Made by a program: the position numbers and the translations under genes. The notes below the pieces were generated by a model, which saw nothing but the letters and a program-made list of their open reading frames with translations, had not been told where the DNA came from and did no database searches. Below are positions 35,546-47,601 of a stretch of 64,000 nt of DNA, piece after piece; within the stretch, counting starts at the first letter, position 1, and every line of letters starts with the position of its first letter. This DNA is from Stenocarpella maydis (lineage: Eukaryota > Ascomycota > Sordariomycetes > Diaporthales > Diaporthaceae): NCBI GenBank assembly GCA_002270565.1, contig NQMI01000180.1, positions 1-64,000 of the forward strand, read 5' to 3'.

Positions 35546-36031
35546 ATGGCACCAATGACGCTATCACACAACAACACCGTCTCCTTTGCCACTTCCAATG
35601 GGACCATCGTCCTCGTCCAAGATCCAGATAGCTCCTGGAGGCTGGACCTGAATACACTGGTCACCATAGTGTTTGGCGTCATAGGCATTGCTTTCCAAGC
35701 AGGCCACGTTTATTACGGTATTTATTACGGGCGAACACGACAGGGAGCCCGTCCGATCGCTGGTGCCCAATCCAAGCTAACGTGGCGGAATAGGAGCCGA
35801 GCTGTCAGGACTGTCCATGGGAATACCGAGGAGAATAGACCAAAGCACCCAAATGACGGGCCGGGGGCGCCGTTCAGGCTGCGCCATCCCCCATACTATT
35901 ATTGGAGTGAGCCCCAGGACCATGGCGTCGGAATCCCAGGCATCGGACGACCAGCCTCGGCCACACCTGTCCGCCTTGTGCCGGCCCCCCCCCCCGACAG
36001 CGTTCCCACCACGACAATGGCACGCAACTGA
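35546..36031 (+). CDS. Small single-pass membrane protein, copy C
   Basis: A 161-residue open frame from an ATG. The N-terminus is MAPMTLSHNNTVSFATSNGT with NxT sites, then VLVQDPDSSWRLDLNTLV and the membrane segment VTIVFGVIGIAFQAGHVYYG. The tail is polar and basic, then Pro-rich (LRHPPYYYWSEPQDHG, LVPAPPPDSVP). The D-P-x-S-x-W-x-x-DLNT-x-VTI-x-FG core is shared with copy B almost residue for residue and with copy A more loosely. It starts MAP like copy A. It is the best-preserved member by length. The topology is probably one pass with an extracellular or lumenal N-terminus; this is inference. The function is unknown. The tail could be longer or spliced. Confidence 0.6.
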   Translation: MAPMTLSHNNTVSFATSNGTIVLVQDPDSSWRLDLNTLVTIVFGVIGIAFQAGHVYYGIYYGRTRQGARPIAGAQSKLTWRNRSRAVRTVHGNTEENRPKHPNDGPGAPFRLRHPPYYYWSEPQDHGVGIPGIGRPASATPVRLVPAPPPDSVPTTTMARN

Positions 36032-36447
36032 GCGGAAGGAGTGCGGATGAGGGGCATGTGTATCGGCGGCACCCCTGGCGGAACAACGATTGGACAAGTG
36101 GGCCGAATCCTTGGCCTGTTCCCACTGGGCCTGCTCTTCAACGACAACACACCCAACGTCGCCAGCCGGGGGTTCTCTGAAGACTCGCCAGCTGTTTGGG
36201 TTCATGACGCGAGATATTGCTTTTGGCGGCGTGTCGGCGAATAGCGACAGCGTGGGTAAGGCTCCTCGTGTACGGCATATGTTGTGGTTCCTCTCTGTAT
36301 ATATCTCTTTAGGCCAACTGGTCCGGACTTGCATCCATTTTTCACTTGGGTTTCCTTGTCCGTATGGTCATTTTGAAAATTGGGGCCCTTTGATTGAAAG
36401 ACTATCCGTGACCCCGACCCGGGGCACCGCAAAACAACGGCGGCGCC
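36032..36447. other. Convergent intergenic spacer
   Basis: Between copy C (plus) and PGA2 (minus). No coding signal seen. Confidence 0.55.
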
Positions 36448-36900
36448 CTACTGTGTCAAGAACTCCTCGATGTCCTTGTCCTCATCATCCTCCTGCAGCT
36501 CCTGCAGCCTCTTCTCCTCGGCGTCCAGCAGCTTCTTGACCATGTTCCTCTGCCTGCGGCGGGCCTTCTTGCCCCAGTCCGCCGCGCTCGACGACGACTT
36601 GTCCTCGTCGTCGCTGCCGTCGCTATCCTCGGGGATCTCTATCTTGTGGCCGCGCAGCTCATTGGGCGACATCTTGGCCTTCGCCTCTGCCTCGGCCTCT
36701 GCCTCGGCGGCCTCCTTCTCGTGCTGCTTCATCTGGGTCTTACCGCCGAGCTTGAGCAGGTACGGCCGGACGAGCATGTAGGTGCCAACGATGATGACGA
36801 TGCGGATCCACTTCTCCGGGGACATGCCCTCGAGGGAGCCGCGCAGGTTGCGCGTGAAGCGCTCGTATGCGACGTAGAGGAGGTTGGTTATGCCGTCCAT
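36448..36900 (-). CDS. pga2: PGA2 family ER trafficking protein
   Basis: Minus strand, single exon, 150 residues. The start at 36900 (MDGITNLLYVAYERFTRNLR) is chosen over a longer upstream in-frame start because the family begins just before its single membrane helix. That helix is IRIVIIVGTYMLVRPYLLKL. A charged coiled-coil-like Glu/Ala/Lys stretch follows, then MSPNELRGHKIEIPEDSDGS, ADWGKKARRRQRNMVKKLLD and the acidic end EDDEDKDIEEFLTQ. All are hallmarks of Pga2, an ER-membrane protein needed for protein trafficking in yeast. It is divergent from MHF1 with a shared upstream region of about 0.7 kb. Confidence 0.9.
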   Translation of the reverse strand: MDGITNLLYVAYERFTRNLRGSLEGMSPEKWIRIVIIVGTYMLVRPYLLKLGGKTQMKQHEKEAAEAEAEAEAKAKMSPNELRGHKIEIPEDSDGSDDEDKSSSSAADWGKKARRRQRNMVKKLLDAEEKRLQELQEDDEDKDIEEFLTQ

Positions 36901-37603
36901 GGTGGGCGGGTCGTGATGGTTCTGACGACGGGCAGTCCCGACTGGTTTGGTGGCAGCGATAGACTCTTCGAGTTGGAAGCTCGGCGTGCGGTGTTTCGAT
37001 TTGATTATGCACAACTCGACAGCAGGGCGCCGATGCGAGACGACAGCGTATCAGGATGGATATTCGGTGCGGGAGACTCGGAAGTGGGTTGGAGGTGCGG
37101 GAATTTCGACGGTTTTTTTTCCCTCGAGAAGACATGTCGTCCAGTAGTCCAGTCGCGCACGCCGAAGCTTGGACGAAAGCTCAGACGCACTGACGAAGTT
37201 TGCAACCTCTTCCCCACAGCACCTGACAAGCACTGGCTGACAAGCACGCTAGCCACATGTGCAGTAAGTACATAAGCAGCAACTGAAGGAGCCGATGGGC
37301 TCGAGCCCCACATGCTGTCCCGAGCCACACGTGTGCACTACCTACACTAGGTGCCTACACTAGGTACCTACACTAGGTACCTACACTAGGTAACCTACAC
37401 TCCTCACTAATAACAACACATGTGCAGCATTGAACCGTTTGAATCGTGCAGGGTGGAGACTTGGCTCTTCCTCGGCCGAGCCCCTCTCAACGCGACGGCG
37501 ACAACCACTCGTTCAAAGCTGCCTTTCTCTCGAGGAGGCACTATTCATTGGCTATCGGTTATCCCACCCACTCTCGTCGGGATTGCGCGCGTCTGTTGTC
37601 ACA
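36901..37603. promoter_or_regulatory. Divergent PGA2/MHF1 promoter region
   Basis: The 703-bp interval between two divergently transcribed conserved genes. It includes a 13-bp tandem repeat. No gene inside. Confidence 0.5.
37341..37405. repeat. 13-bp tandem repeat
   Basis: Four complete units of CCTACACTAGGTA (with G/A variation at the last base and one added A) plus a partial fifth. Related CCTAGGTAC strings recur near 28810 and 34730. Confidence 0.92.
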
Positions 37604-38089
37604 ATGGCCGATGGATCTGAGCAAGATGTCCGCGAGGTTCGTAAATGGCTCGTTCCCTTGAAAGCGCGACGCGCCTTGGACGCGTTATATGCCTGTTCAC
37701 CCCCTCACCCACTCACGCCCATCTACAGCGTCTCAAAGCAGCCCTCTGGTTCGCAGTCGGCAAGATGGTGGACGAGCAGTCCCTGCGGCGCAATAGGAAT
37801 GCAACACCACAGTTTATCGGTGCCCTGACAGAAATGGTCTGGACTCAGATCGGTGAGCACTCAAGCTGGGACCTCCCTCTGCCGGCTTCCTGATCTAACA
37901 AGCGGGGCAGAGAATGTTGCCATAGATCTAGAGAGCTTCAGCCGCCACGCAGGCCGGACCTCCATCACTACTGACGATGTCCTGCTCCTGGCCCGGCGTA
38001 ATGCAGACCTGAACGGTATCATCAAGGACTTTGTCGATGAGCAAAAGGCGGCCAAGGTCACAAAGGGCAAAGGGAAGGCGAGGCGATGA
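37604..38089 (+). CDS. mhf1: CENP-S/MHF1 histone-fold protein
   Basis: Three exons, 37604-37636, 37729-37852 and 37911-38089, join in frame to 111 residues, the normal family length. The sequence runs MADGSEQDVRE/RLKAALWFAVGKMVDEQ, PQFIGALTEMVWTQI/ENVA, IDLESFSRHAGRTSITTDDV, then LLLARRNADLNG and a basic tail. This is the whole histone fold of CENP-S (MHF1). With CENP-X (MHF2) it forms a DNA-binding tetramer that acts at kinetochores and with the Fanconi-type FANCM/Mph1 helicase in fork repair. It acts in the nucleus. The first donor site (GTTCGT) is non-consensus, but the frame and homology fix it. Divergent from PGA2. Confidence 0.93.
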
Positions 38090-41000
38090 AGGACCAGCCG
38101 GTGACATTCAATGCTACCTTGCGAGGCAACGTCCAGCAGCCAGATCACAGTGTACTCGATCGAGGCGCGCCCCCGCTATTTCCGCCTCTTGTCTCCCCGT
38201 CTCGAAAAACGCCTGCTCTGCGGGTTGGGAGGGCAAGACAGACACGGCGGCAACTTCTCGGGGGGGGGGGGGGAGGGGGGAAGATGGGTCACACTGCATG
38301 GCATTGCAGTCAGATATTGCCTCTGGCGACACGACTTTAATTCTGGTCCGGCTCGTAATGACGCGCGAGTCGTTGGCCTGCCGGGGCAGAACAAATATCC
38401 CCTCGGGCCTGTTCGCAAAGCCGACAACTGTCCGACAAACATCCGCCTGACGCGGGTGTTGACCGAAATTCATTTGCCCCCTGGGCTAGGAGTGCCGCCC
38501 CATCAAATGAATCCCGAACGGTCCAGCCGGGGTCAATGCAGCAAGGAGTTGCACCGTACCATGTACGCTCAGACGAAAGAGCACCGGGTGGACACATCAT
38601 ACTTAAGTAGCTTAGGGAAAACGAAGCTCGGCCGCGGCCATGACAGGAGATAGATATCTGCGACAGTCCAAGCCGAGGAGGCGAGCACAAGAAGCATAGA
38701 AAGACGTGGTATGATGCCTCCCAGCTCATTGATCTCCATTTTATCCTGGCTGAGTTTGAGTGCGCGCATCCCAAGTCCCACGAACGGTACCCCGAGACAG
38801 ACCCCGAGAGGCTCTTTAGTAATCCACTGCATGAGCCACCACCGAGTCAGAACCCTCTACAATACCAGCCGGTATTATCACCCAGAGGTGAGCTGGTCTC
38901 TACTGGCTATAGCTCATTGTCGTCAAGGACTCATGATGTTCTATTCTCGGTTCACCTGATAGGGGGGTATGGGACTAGTTGTTGCTGTGCACCTAGCGGC
39001 TCTACTTATCTCCACGCCCAAGACGATTCATAGCTCAACACGACCAGACCAAAAGGCTTGTGACGTATGTGATTCAAGTGGCGGTTGCGGTCGCGGAACC
39101 GCACGACAAAAGACGGCGGTGCTTAATATAATCCCGCCGTCCCAGAACCGCCCCGGCCGCGGCATTCGAAAACCACTGTGGCAATCGGAATAACGCGGGC
39201 GTGTTTCGAACCCACATGTCATGCGCTAGCACATGCACCCCAGGAGAGTTCAAGATGCAGGAGGTTGTAGAATTCGAGGTCTGGGGGCCAGGATGCAGTC
39301 AGCATCGTGGCCATTCATATACACAGTACATAGTAACAGCGGCTGGTGCATGCAAAAACTGGGGCACAGCACAAGGATGCAAGGGCTACAGGGCGAGAAT
39401 ATCGAAGGATCTCAGAGGCGGACTGGGTCTTAGCCGCCGGAATAGTGTCGGCGCTGGGCTAGCCCCGATGAGATGGACCGTGATACCCGAAGGGGTATTT
39501 ACAAGCCCTGGAATCCTTCTCGGTAATGCGTAAATGCCTCCCCCCCCGGAGACCAGGCACAAGGAAAACATGCCCTTCCTCACTGAAGAAAGAGGAACGC
39601 CATGAATGGCCCGAGGTGGCTCGAGGAATCTTTGACAACCCCCCCTCCCCCCCCCCGGGCAAAGCCACCACGCAAAACCAGCCATACAACCCACATACCA
39701 TGCCATCTGACAGCCCTCCGGCTTGACACCTACCCAACCACAGTGATGGTCACGGCAGTCATCAGACTCAACCACGCCTGGGCCGAGGCCTGCTGACCAC
39801 CTGGGAAGTCAGTCGCTCCTAGGACGTGACATGGACGAGACAAGACAATGCCGCAGAAGGTTTCTAGAAGCATGCGGCGGACGGCTTTGTCACATCAACA
39901 TCACCAGTCCGTCGCGCGACCCTTCGACGGCAGTGGGCAACGCACATGCAGTACCGTCTGGGGAGGAAGAACTCCTCTCCTCCCGACCAAAAAGACCAAA
40001 AAGCCTTGTGCTCCGTTCCATGTAGTCCACATGCAGCTCCAAGCTCCGATGCGCCAACCACATCCCCTCGGGCTTGGTCCTTGTTCGACCCGGGTCGCGT
40101 CGTGGGCAATTCCCATCAAGGTCTCGAACATGCCCAGGGGCCTGCCCTGCCTGCCGCTCTCATCAGGCGGTGCAGGTAATCACGCATTCGAGGTGCCTCG
40201 CCCGGTCAAGACTCTCAACAATGGGCCAAATCTTGCCTTTGCTTCCAAGGTTCCGAAGGCCACCGGCCCAATCATGGACGCCCCTCGAGCCCCGGCACCT
40301 TGCTGCTTGCTTGCTTGCGTCGTTGCTTTTATCAACGTCCCTGTGCTACCACGGACATGTCAGACGCCAAAACGCAACACCAACCAACTACCAGCCCCAT
40401 ACCTGCAAACCTCATTCGGCCTAGCGGTCAGACGTTCTGGGGAACCCATGGTTGCTCGCATCGCAGTCTTACCCGCCCCGTCTAGCACACCGTTTTCCAC
40501 GGCGGCCAGACTACCGACTTTAGCCTGGAAGGGCCGCCCTGGACTGGCTTCATTTTACCCGCGCAGTCATCCATCACAGACAGCGCCAGTGATATCCTCC
40601 CGTCAGGCCAGAAACACCTACCTGCAAATTCTCACCTGACGGTACGAGCCCGGCTCTGCTGGACAAGGCAGACAAGGGGCGTCGACGGTTGGTTCTACAT
40701 GTGCCCGCCCCGCTCAAGCTTTCTCTCACGCACACGCACACACTCTCTCCTTCTTCTTTCCGCGCCACTGACAGGTCTGATATGGTGGGTCTTGTTCTGC
40801 ATCCGAGTGGGTGCCGTCATCAACCCTTTCGTCAGCAGCCGCAAGTCACCAGCGGGCCATCGCACTGGGCCTAGCCCCTGTGCTAAATGGCACCTTGTGG
40901 TCCGTGACTCCGTCGACATGCTGCAGGCCTTGCTTTAGCTCGAACTTTATTACCTCTGCTGCTGGGCACGTCTGGACAAGTGCCAAGACCCAAGCTCTTA

Positions 41001-43707
41001 CATCTTTGACCATCTGTGGCCAAGTGGCGGCGACTGGCAATCAACGTTTCCGCTGAACCATCTCTCGGCCTGTTTCCTTTAGCGCTCCACGGCTACCACA
41101 GGACCCGGCGGACAATCCACGCATGTGCCTGTGCCACAGGATCTATCCGTGGAGCTCGGCCTGTAGTGCAGTCTAGTGTAGCCCGGCCCACCAGGCATTA
41201 GGAGCCGTTGAGTTCCTGAGACCTGCCTGATCTTGGTCGTGGGTCGTGCATGGCCTTGCAAGATCAAGGAGCGCTCGAAGCGCCGGGCTGGTGGGCGAAG
41301 AAAAGGCCAGCAGGCCGGCTGGCCGGGACTAGTCTTTAGCATATCTGGTGAGACGAAGGTCCTCTACGGATGACCTTCGCATCGATTTTCCAGGCCGGGC
41401 AGAACCCACCCAAGCCAAGCCCTCCTCGGTGAATGAATTTCGGGGAATGAACTGAAAGTTCGACCCTAGAGGCGATGAACGAGACCGTGGTGGCGGGGCT
41501 GCGGAAACATCAGATGGACATCAGACAAGCAGAGTGCCTGTTGTTTCGCATCACCACCACAGACTTCGGAGCCGGCTCGTCGCCGGCCACCAACAAGCAC
41601 CCATATGACGACAAGCACTGATGTCCATAAGGCTGTCACCCTACAAGCAAGAGGCAAACTTTCAGTCCGTAATTTGTCCCCACAGCTGACGATCTGTTCA
41701 TCTCGGGGAAGCTTAGTCGTGCTGACCCGCCCAGAATAAGCTCTGCCACCATGGAGACTGGGGGAAGTTTACTCCACACTGGAGGGAGGACGAGAGATTG
41801 ACGAAGGTTTTGTTTGCTCCCGAAAGATCAGTCAACCCGCGCCATCTCCACCCACTCGCTACACAGTAGTCGACCGGCGAGCAAGGGAAGCAATCAGAAA
41901 TTGTGGCGAGCATAGCGACTGGCTGGTGACCATCTGGGCAATCCCCACCCCCACATCACCATCAGACGGCATTTCTTCAACAGGCGCTATAGCGTGTGCG
42001 ATTCCCATCCCTACAGGACCGTGACAACAGGGCATCTCCTTGCGTCTCGTGATCTAAACATTAGGGTGGCGCTTGGCCTTGCCCCTATATCCCTCCCAGC
42101 CCCCTTAGATCTTCCGAGGATAGGGGACATTGCAGTCGCAATTCCCATCGTAAACCCATTCCGTACCGATCCGTACCGGTCAACCCACGCAACATTTGTA
42201 CTGTATCGGTGGCAACAGCCCGCATCAGCAACAGCGATGAGGCATAATGAGATAGAAATGCTACCTACCGCAAACGCAACAAGGGTCCGACCGGCCTCCC
42301 TGACACTCGGCCGCCACCACTCTCCCTCCACTCGATATCCTCGGACATTTGATGATGACGACGGCGACGTGACTGAGTTCGTGTCGACACCTCGGTGCCA
42401 CTGTAAACGCACGCACTCCATACAGAGATTGGTAGCGGCGAGGGCCTGATTATTATGGGGCCAACGGTAATGGGCGGGGCCTCAGAGACCGCACACCTTG
42501 ACTACTCGATGTCTCGACCATGGATCCTGGACCTCTTTCCTCCCCCGCCCCATCCTCCCCCCAAAGGGCTAGGTCCCAGGCACGCCAGCGGCCGTGAAGC
42601 AAGCTTCACCGCCGCCGTTGCAGAGGCGGCTCCTTACAGTGGCTATCAGCAACCTGTCGGCTCGGGGGGTGGCGTGTGTAGGGGGTGCCCCGGGAGTGCC
42701 TGTCTTTGTCTGCTTCGCCACCCCGGTTGATGACTTGGTGTACAATGGTGAGAACAGAGTGCTATCGCTTTATTTTTGTATACGCATTGGCGCCGTTGCA
42801 TTATACACGTTTAGATATAAACGTTTATTTTCAGGGGCCATCTCTCAGATGCCGGCAAAGCATCGGGAAGAAAGGAAAAAAAAGAAAAGGAAAAAGGAAG
42901 AAGACGAAGAAAAAGCAAAAAGGACAGGCATGTGACACAGGGGCTACACCACCAGCAACATGGCATGGTGCCTCCAGGACGGGGGCCCGAGAAGAAACAT
43001 CCAAGCCGTCGCCGTTGTGTGTGTTTGCGAAAGGAAGCAGCAGCTGCCGGCATTGGGGATCATACAGGTCCCGGTCGTCCGCCGCAATCATCATCCTGCT
43101 CCGGGAACACCCACACCCCTTCCCCCTTTCCTCAGGGGGTTCGATAGCAACCTTTCACTATGAACCAACCGCGTCCTGCAAGGGACCAGACAAGCCCGGT
43201 GGCCGGGTCCGAAGTTACCTGATCGGTTATATGGGGTGATGTTATGGGTGTGTGCTTGGGCCCTACAGGAGATATACTGTGCTGTGTATGTATCTTCGGG
43301 GTGAGCCCCAGCATGGGGAAAGGGGGGGGGGGAAGAAAAATTATCCCCGGGGGCAAACGTCACCATGGCCTGATGATAACCAAGTAGGCCCGCGGGGGAG
43401 AGGGGGGGAACGCCGGAGGGCAGGATGGGCCAGCTTCGGATCAGTATTAGACATGGGAGCCCCCTCGGAGCTTTGGCTGGGCAAGTTGTGATTGTGTGAA
43501 CTATGTATGTGCGTAGGCAAAATGTACATACTTGTCCATCGAAGTGTGCCGGAAGACAAAAAAAAAGGCCCCCAACACACAAGTTACAGTCTGTACCTTT
43601 GCCACAAGGAGTCCATTCCTTCGTGCTTTTGTCCCTTCTATTCTTGCACTCCTCCCAGATTTGGTCCGAGACGAAGTCAAAATTTTTTTTTAAAAAAAAA
43701 AAAAAAA

Positions 43708-43747
<40 letters not shown>

Positions 43748-44673
43748 GCTGCTAGCAGCTGCCCCTTGGCCTGCCTCATATCTTTGTCTCTCTCAACGCT
43801 TGCCAGCCTCCCCCCGGCAACCCCAGTCCAGGCCAGGCCGGCTTCCCAAGACGGATAGCCTTTCCACCCCACGTCGCAACGCGCAATTCGATCTGATCTG
43901 TCCGTCGCCGGCCAGACAGAGTGGGATCGCCTCGTAGCAGGGGCTACCTAGGTACCCTCTTCAATTGCCTTTTTTTGTTCGGCATTTATTACGCGGGCGG
44001 GCTCGGCGGGGCACACGGGTCGCCGGGGGGGAGTGGGAGGGAAGGGAGGAAGCTAGGTGTCGTTGTCAGGTTGTCAGGCTTGTCGGGCTTGTCTACTTTG
44101 TGTAATATGTATGTACCCTGTCGGGGGAGAGAGAAAGGGTCTTTTCTCGGTGTGATTCTTTATTTTGTTCGCCATGGCACCGCTGTCCTTGCGCCTCAAA
44201 TTGTCCCTTTTCACCCCATCCGAGGACAACACGGCTTGATCCTCGGCCGAGAGAGGTAGAGAAACCGGCTGACGATCGGATGGGTTGCTCTCGACCTTCC
44301 CCCCCCCCCCCTTTAACTTTCCGTCCGTTCGTGCTCGGGCTGGGGCGCTGTCCGTGGCGGTTGGTTGAGTGATCCGGTATCTCGATACTACCGTGGTGTG
44401 AAGAGGTAGCGGTACAGCCTTTTGAATCGTAATTCCGTGGTGCGGTAGCGTGATCGTGAACGTGTACCTTGGCGCAGGCGCGTCCCGGCGAGCTACGATG
44501 ATGTGTCCTTATCACACAATCTCCAACCAGGAGGTGTGGTTGCCGAGCGGTTTCTTTCGCGGGAAGATGGATGAGCGCCAGGAGCTGCTGCGTGGGTACG
44601 TGTGCGTACTATAAGTCGAGGTACGCATGCTCACACGTTCGCTCGCTCGCACGCACCCAACAGCGTACGCAGC
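38090..44673. other. Gene-free interval of 6.6 kb
   Basis: No reading frame shows a domain, credible splicing or family resemblance. It contains a 14-G run at about 38260-38273, other G/C homopolymers (about 43321-43332) and a long A tract near 43.7 kb. It may hold 3' ends of flanking genes, decayed elements or non-coding transcripts. Confidence 0.5.
43683..43744. repeat. A-rich homopolymer tract
   Basis: T9 followed by about 50 A interrupted by TATA. Low-complexity; no reverse-transcriptase-like frame lies nearby. Confidence 0.9.
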
Positions 44674-46766
44674 CTAGTCGTCCTGGTCTATGAGGTCCTC
44701 GTTGTCGTTGAGTGCGAGCTGCACAAAGTGCCTGATCCAGGCGGCCTCGCCGGCCTGGATCTCCTCCTCGGCGGCCTCGGCGCGCTGCTGCAGCGCGCCG
44801 ATGTGGCGATCGCGTCGAATGAAGTTGTGTGCGCCACGGTTTGGTCCCTGGTTCTGGTTCGGGCGTGGACCGAAACCTCTCGCTCGACCTCCGAGTCCCT
44901 GCTGGGCTGCTTGCTGTCGTCCGCCTCCCGCAGCATTGCCTCTGCCCCGGTTCTGCGCGGCGCCACGCTGCTGCGGCGCCGGAGCTGGCTGACGTCCTCC
45001 GCGGGCGCCAGGAGCCGGAGCCGCACCGGCATCGATCCGTAGGACGAGCGGCCCCTCCCGCTGAACATCCACCCGCCGACCATTCTCATTTGGCGCCGGT
45101 CGTGGCTCAGGCTGCTGCTGCTGCTGGTGGTGGTGGTCGTCGTCGCCTTCATCTCCGACGATTGCCTCCTCGAGCGCGATCTCCTCCTCGTTCCTAGGAT
45201 CCCGGTGTCCGCCACGACCTCCAGCGAAGAAGTTCTGACCATCCTCGTCGCCCTCCTCCAACTCCCACAACCTCATATAACAACTACCAATCTTTCCATT
45301 GGGCTGCTGGTTGAAGTGCTGGTACGGATTCGAAGGATCCAACCACGCCGAGCAGAGGTAGCAAAAATGTGTCTGGCATCTGTAGCAGATCCTGAAAAAC
45401 TGTCAGCAAGGAGTAGTTTGTCGCAGGGTGGTGTAAACACGTACATATGATTGCAACCATGGGTCTTTTGAGCAGGGCAGGCACAGGTTGGACACGGCGT
45501 GGTGTGCAAGCTGATGAAGTCCAATGAGGCCTTCTCCTCGGCGCTAAGTTCTGCTTCGTCGCGGCGCGGAGCACAGATGACAAAGTCGCCGTGCCAGCCC
45601 TGAAAGCATCTACTACAAAAAGCGAAGCTGCAGTCCTCGCATACCGCAAGCCTGTCGACGTAAGGCCTAGACTTGGCTGACTTGGAGTCCGCCTCGGTTG
45701 CCTCTTCGGTTTCGCTGTCCGAAGGGTCCTCGGCCTCGTGCAGCTCGAGACCCTGAGGCTTCTTGCGCTTCCTGGACCGGGCCGCGCCCTGGCACCATGT
45801 CCGCGGGCAGTAGACGGTATGCTTGTCGGACTCGAGTTCCGTCTTGTACTTGAGAGTTACGTAGCGTTTCACCGTGTCAGGCTCAAGGGGAATCTGGAGA
45901 AGCTCGCTGGGACTGATAAACGTCTTCCGCTTGCTTCGTTTCTGGCTGTCGGACGCTTGGGCAGCAGCCCTCTCCTTCGTGCAGCTGGGCTCTAGACATC
46001 GGACGGCAGCGAGATCGCCTTCTTTGATGGCATTATTGTAGAAGCTTTGCAGACATTCAGTACAAAAGACATGACCACAGTCTATCATGCGATGGCACTT
46101 GGCCCCCTTCTTCGGGTCTGGAGAGGCATGTCAGCGGACCCAGTCAGGTTCCCACGCAGGGTTACAGGTGGACCTACCGAGGCAGACACCGCAATCGAAT
46201 GTTCCATTTTCAAAGGCGACCCGCTTGGCCTCGATATCGTAGTCCAGAACCGCAATCTTGTGCTCAGGGCTGATCTGCAAAGCCCCGTCACTCACGAGCC
46301 CAAAGACATCGTCTGCCGACTGCTGCACGTGGTCCAGGTAGGTGTAGACGACGAAATCGCGACCGATTCCCTCCCATAACCGTGCGCAGTCATCCCCGAG
46401 CTTCTTTGCCGTGGCTGGGGGGAGCCATGATGGTTGAGTTGAAACGCTGGCGACCGGGGGCTTCTCTGCCGGATACGCCGGAGGCAGGGAAATCTGTACG
46501 CGGACAGCGGGCAAGTAGGATAGCTCGTGAGAGTCCACCACGTGTGAGTTGGTCCCGGCCAAGGCAGCGCCAGTTTCCTGTGCTGCCTGTGGGTTCGGGC
46601 CTTGTGCCTCTGTGGCGGCAGGAAAGAAGACGGTGACAGCCTTTGTTGGGTTCACGGGAACATGCAGCGCAAAGGTGTACGGGTTATCATGGTCAACGCT
46701 CTGGATCTCGGGGAAGATGGCCGACAGAGTCGACAGCTCGACGTCCCTCTGGTCCTCGGTGTCCAT
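44674..46766 (-). CDS. RWD-RING-IBR-RING (RBR) E3 ubiquitin ligase, Itt1/RNF14-like
   Basis: Minus-strand exons 46766-46178, 46117-45445 and 45391-44674 join in frame to 659 residues. An N-terminal RWD domain (about 1-165: LSTLSAIFPEIQSV, LPPAYPAEKPP, ARLWEGIGRDFVVYTYLDHV) is followed by RING1 (FDCGVCL/DPKKGAKCHRM, DCGHVFCTECLQSFY). The IBR follows with TVYCPRTWCQG and LAVCEDCSFAFCSRC. RING2 is TPCPTCACPAQKTHGCNHM/ICYRCQTHFCYLC, where the Cys of GCNHM is the expected catalytic residue for thioester transfer. The order and the RWD match Itt1/RNF14, linked to translation termination and clearing of stalled ribosomes in other eukaryotes. The C-terminal 200 residues are low-complexity, with a poly-Gln block, acidic runs and Arg/Gly-rich segments. 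Divergent from ham-2. Confidence 0.92.
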
Positions 46767-47601
46767 GAGGTCGAAGTGTCAAAGACCCCTGCTGAGAAAG
46801 AGCAAAGCGGGCTGCGTAGGTACGAGAGGTGCTGTCAATCATCAGCGCTCACCGGCAACGATTGTGGAATATGCTTCCGACCGGCCATGGGCGGTAACTG
46901 TAATGTCAAGAAAAGCGCCCAGAGTAAAGGGGACGGGCGAAGTCATAAACCGTAGCTGCGGTGAGATGCAGACATGTTTGTCAGGATCCCGGGCAGTGCA
47001 ATGAATGCCTGGTAGTTGCCACGGGGAGGCGAGTCAAAATTATCCAGAAGAAAAACAAAAACAGTGCCAGGCCGTTAGAAAGGTCTGCGATGTGTTTGCA
47101 GGAGGTCGCTATCGGACTCTATAGCTTGGGCTGACGATGGATGGTGATGACTCTTTGCCGAGGGATGCGTCTCGCCCGTGGCAATTCGGCGTGGCAGCTG
47201 TAGGAAAGGCTCCATCCCGGCAGGTCCGACTGGTGAATTGCCCATCCTGCCGCGGAACCTGGCGCTCACCGCCTTCCATTCTCGACCGACAAACGTGGGG
47301 TTTTGGGGGCGGTTTATTAGTGGCATGTATACTACGCCGTGGTCCTGCCCAGGTCAGGGGTGCGTGGGAGAGCTGGCTGGCTGCTGAGCTGTTCTGGCTG
47401 TGTGTCCCATCGCGAAACAGAACAGATGCCTCCACCGTACACAGCATAGCTGTCATGCATCCCCCGTCTATCTGAACAGCCACAGCACCCGCATGGTGTC
47501 AATGGAGCAGCACCCTGCATGATTAGCCGAACCGTTGGCCGGGACCCAACCTGTCCGAACCAGAGCACCCAAGTCGCGTCGATCCGCACCCTGAATCAAC
47601 C
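46767..47601. promoter_or_regulatory. Divergent RBR ligase/ham-2 promoter region
   Basis: The 835-bp interval between two divergent housekeeping-type genes. No separate gene or clear motif identified. Confidence 0.45.

Noticed and set aside
39188..39260. Possible tRNA on the minus strand (GGGTTCGAAAC box)
   Set aside because: The T-stem does not pair and no D-arm or acceptor stem can be formed around it.
39848..40639. 263-residue open frame on the plus strand
   Set aside because: Composition is random-like, with no domain, splicing logic or hydrophobic pattern. Long frames occur by chance in GC-rich non-coding DNA.
42041..42449. Open frame suggesting a small protein in the large gene-free interval
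   Set aside because: No conserved pattern, and start context and composition fit chance.
43683..43744. Poly(A) tract as the tail of a retroposed gene or LINE
   Set aside because: No upstream coding relic, target-site duplication or reverse-transcriptase remnant is visible.
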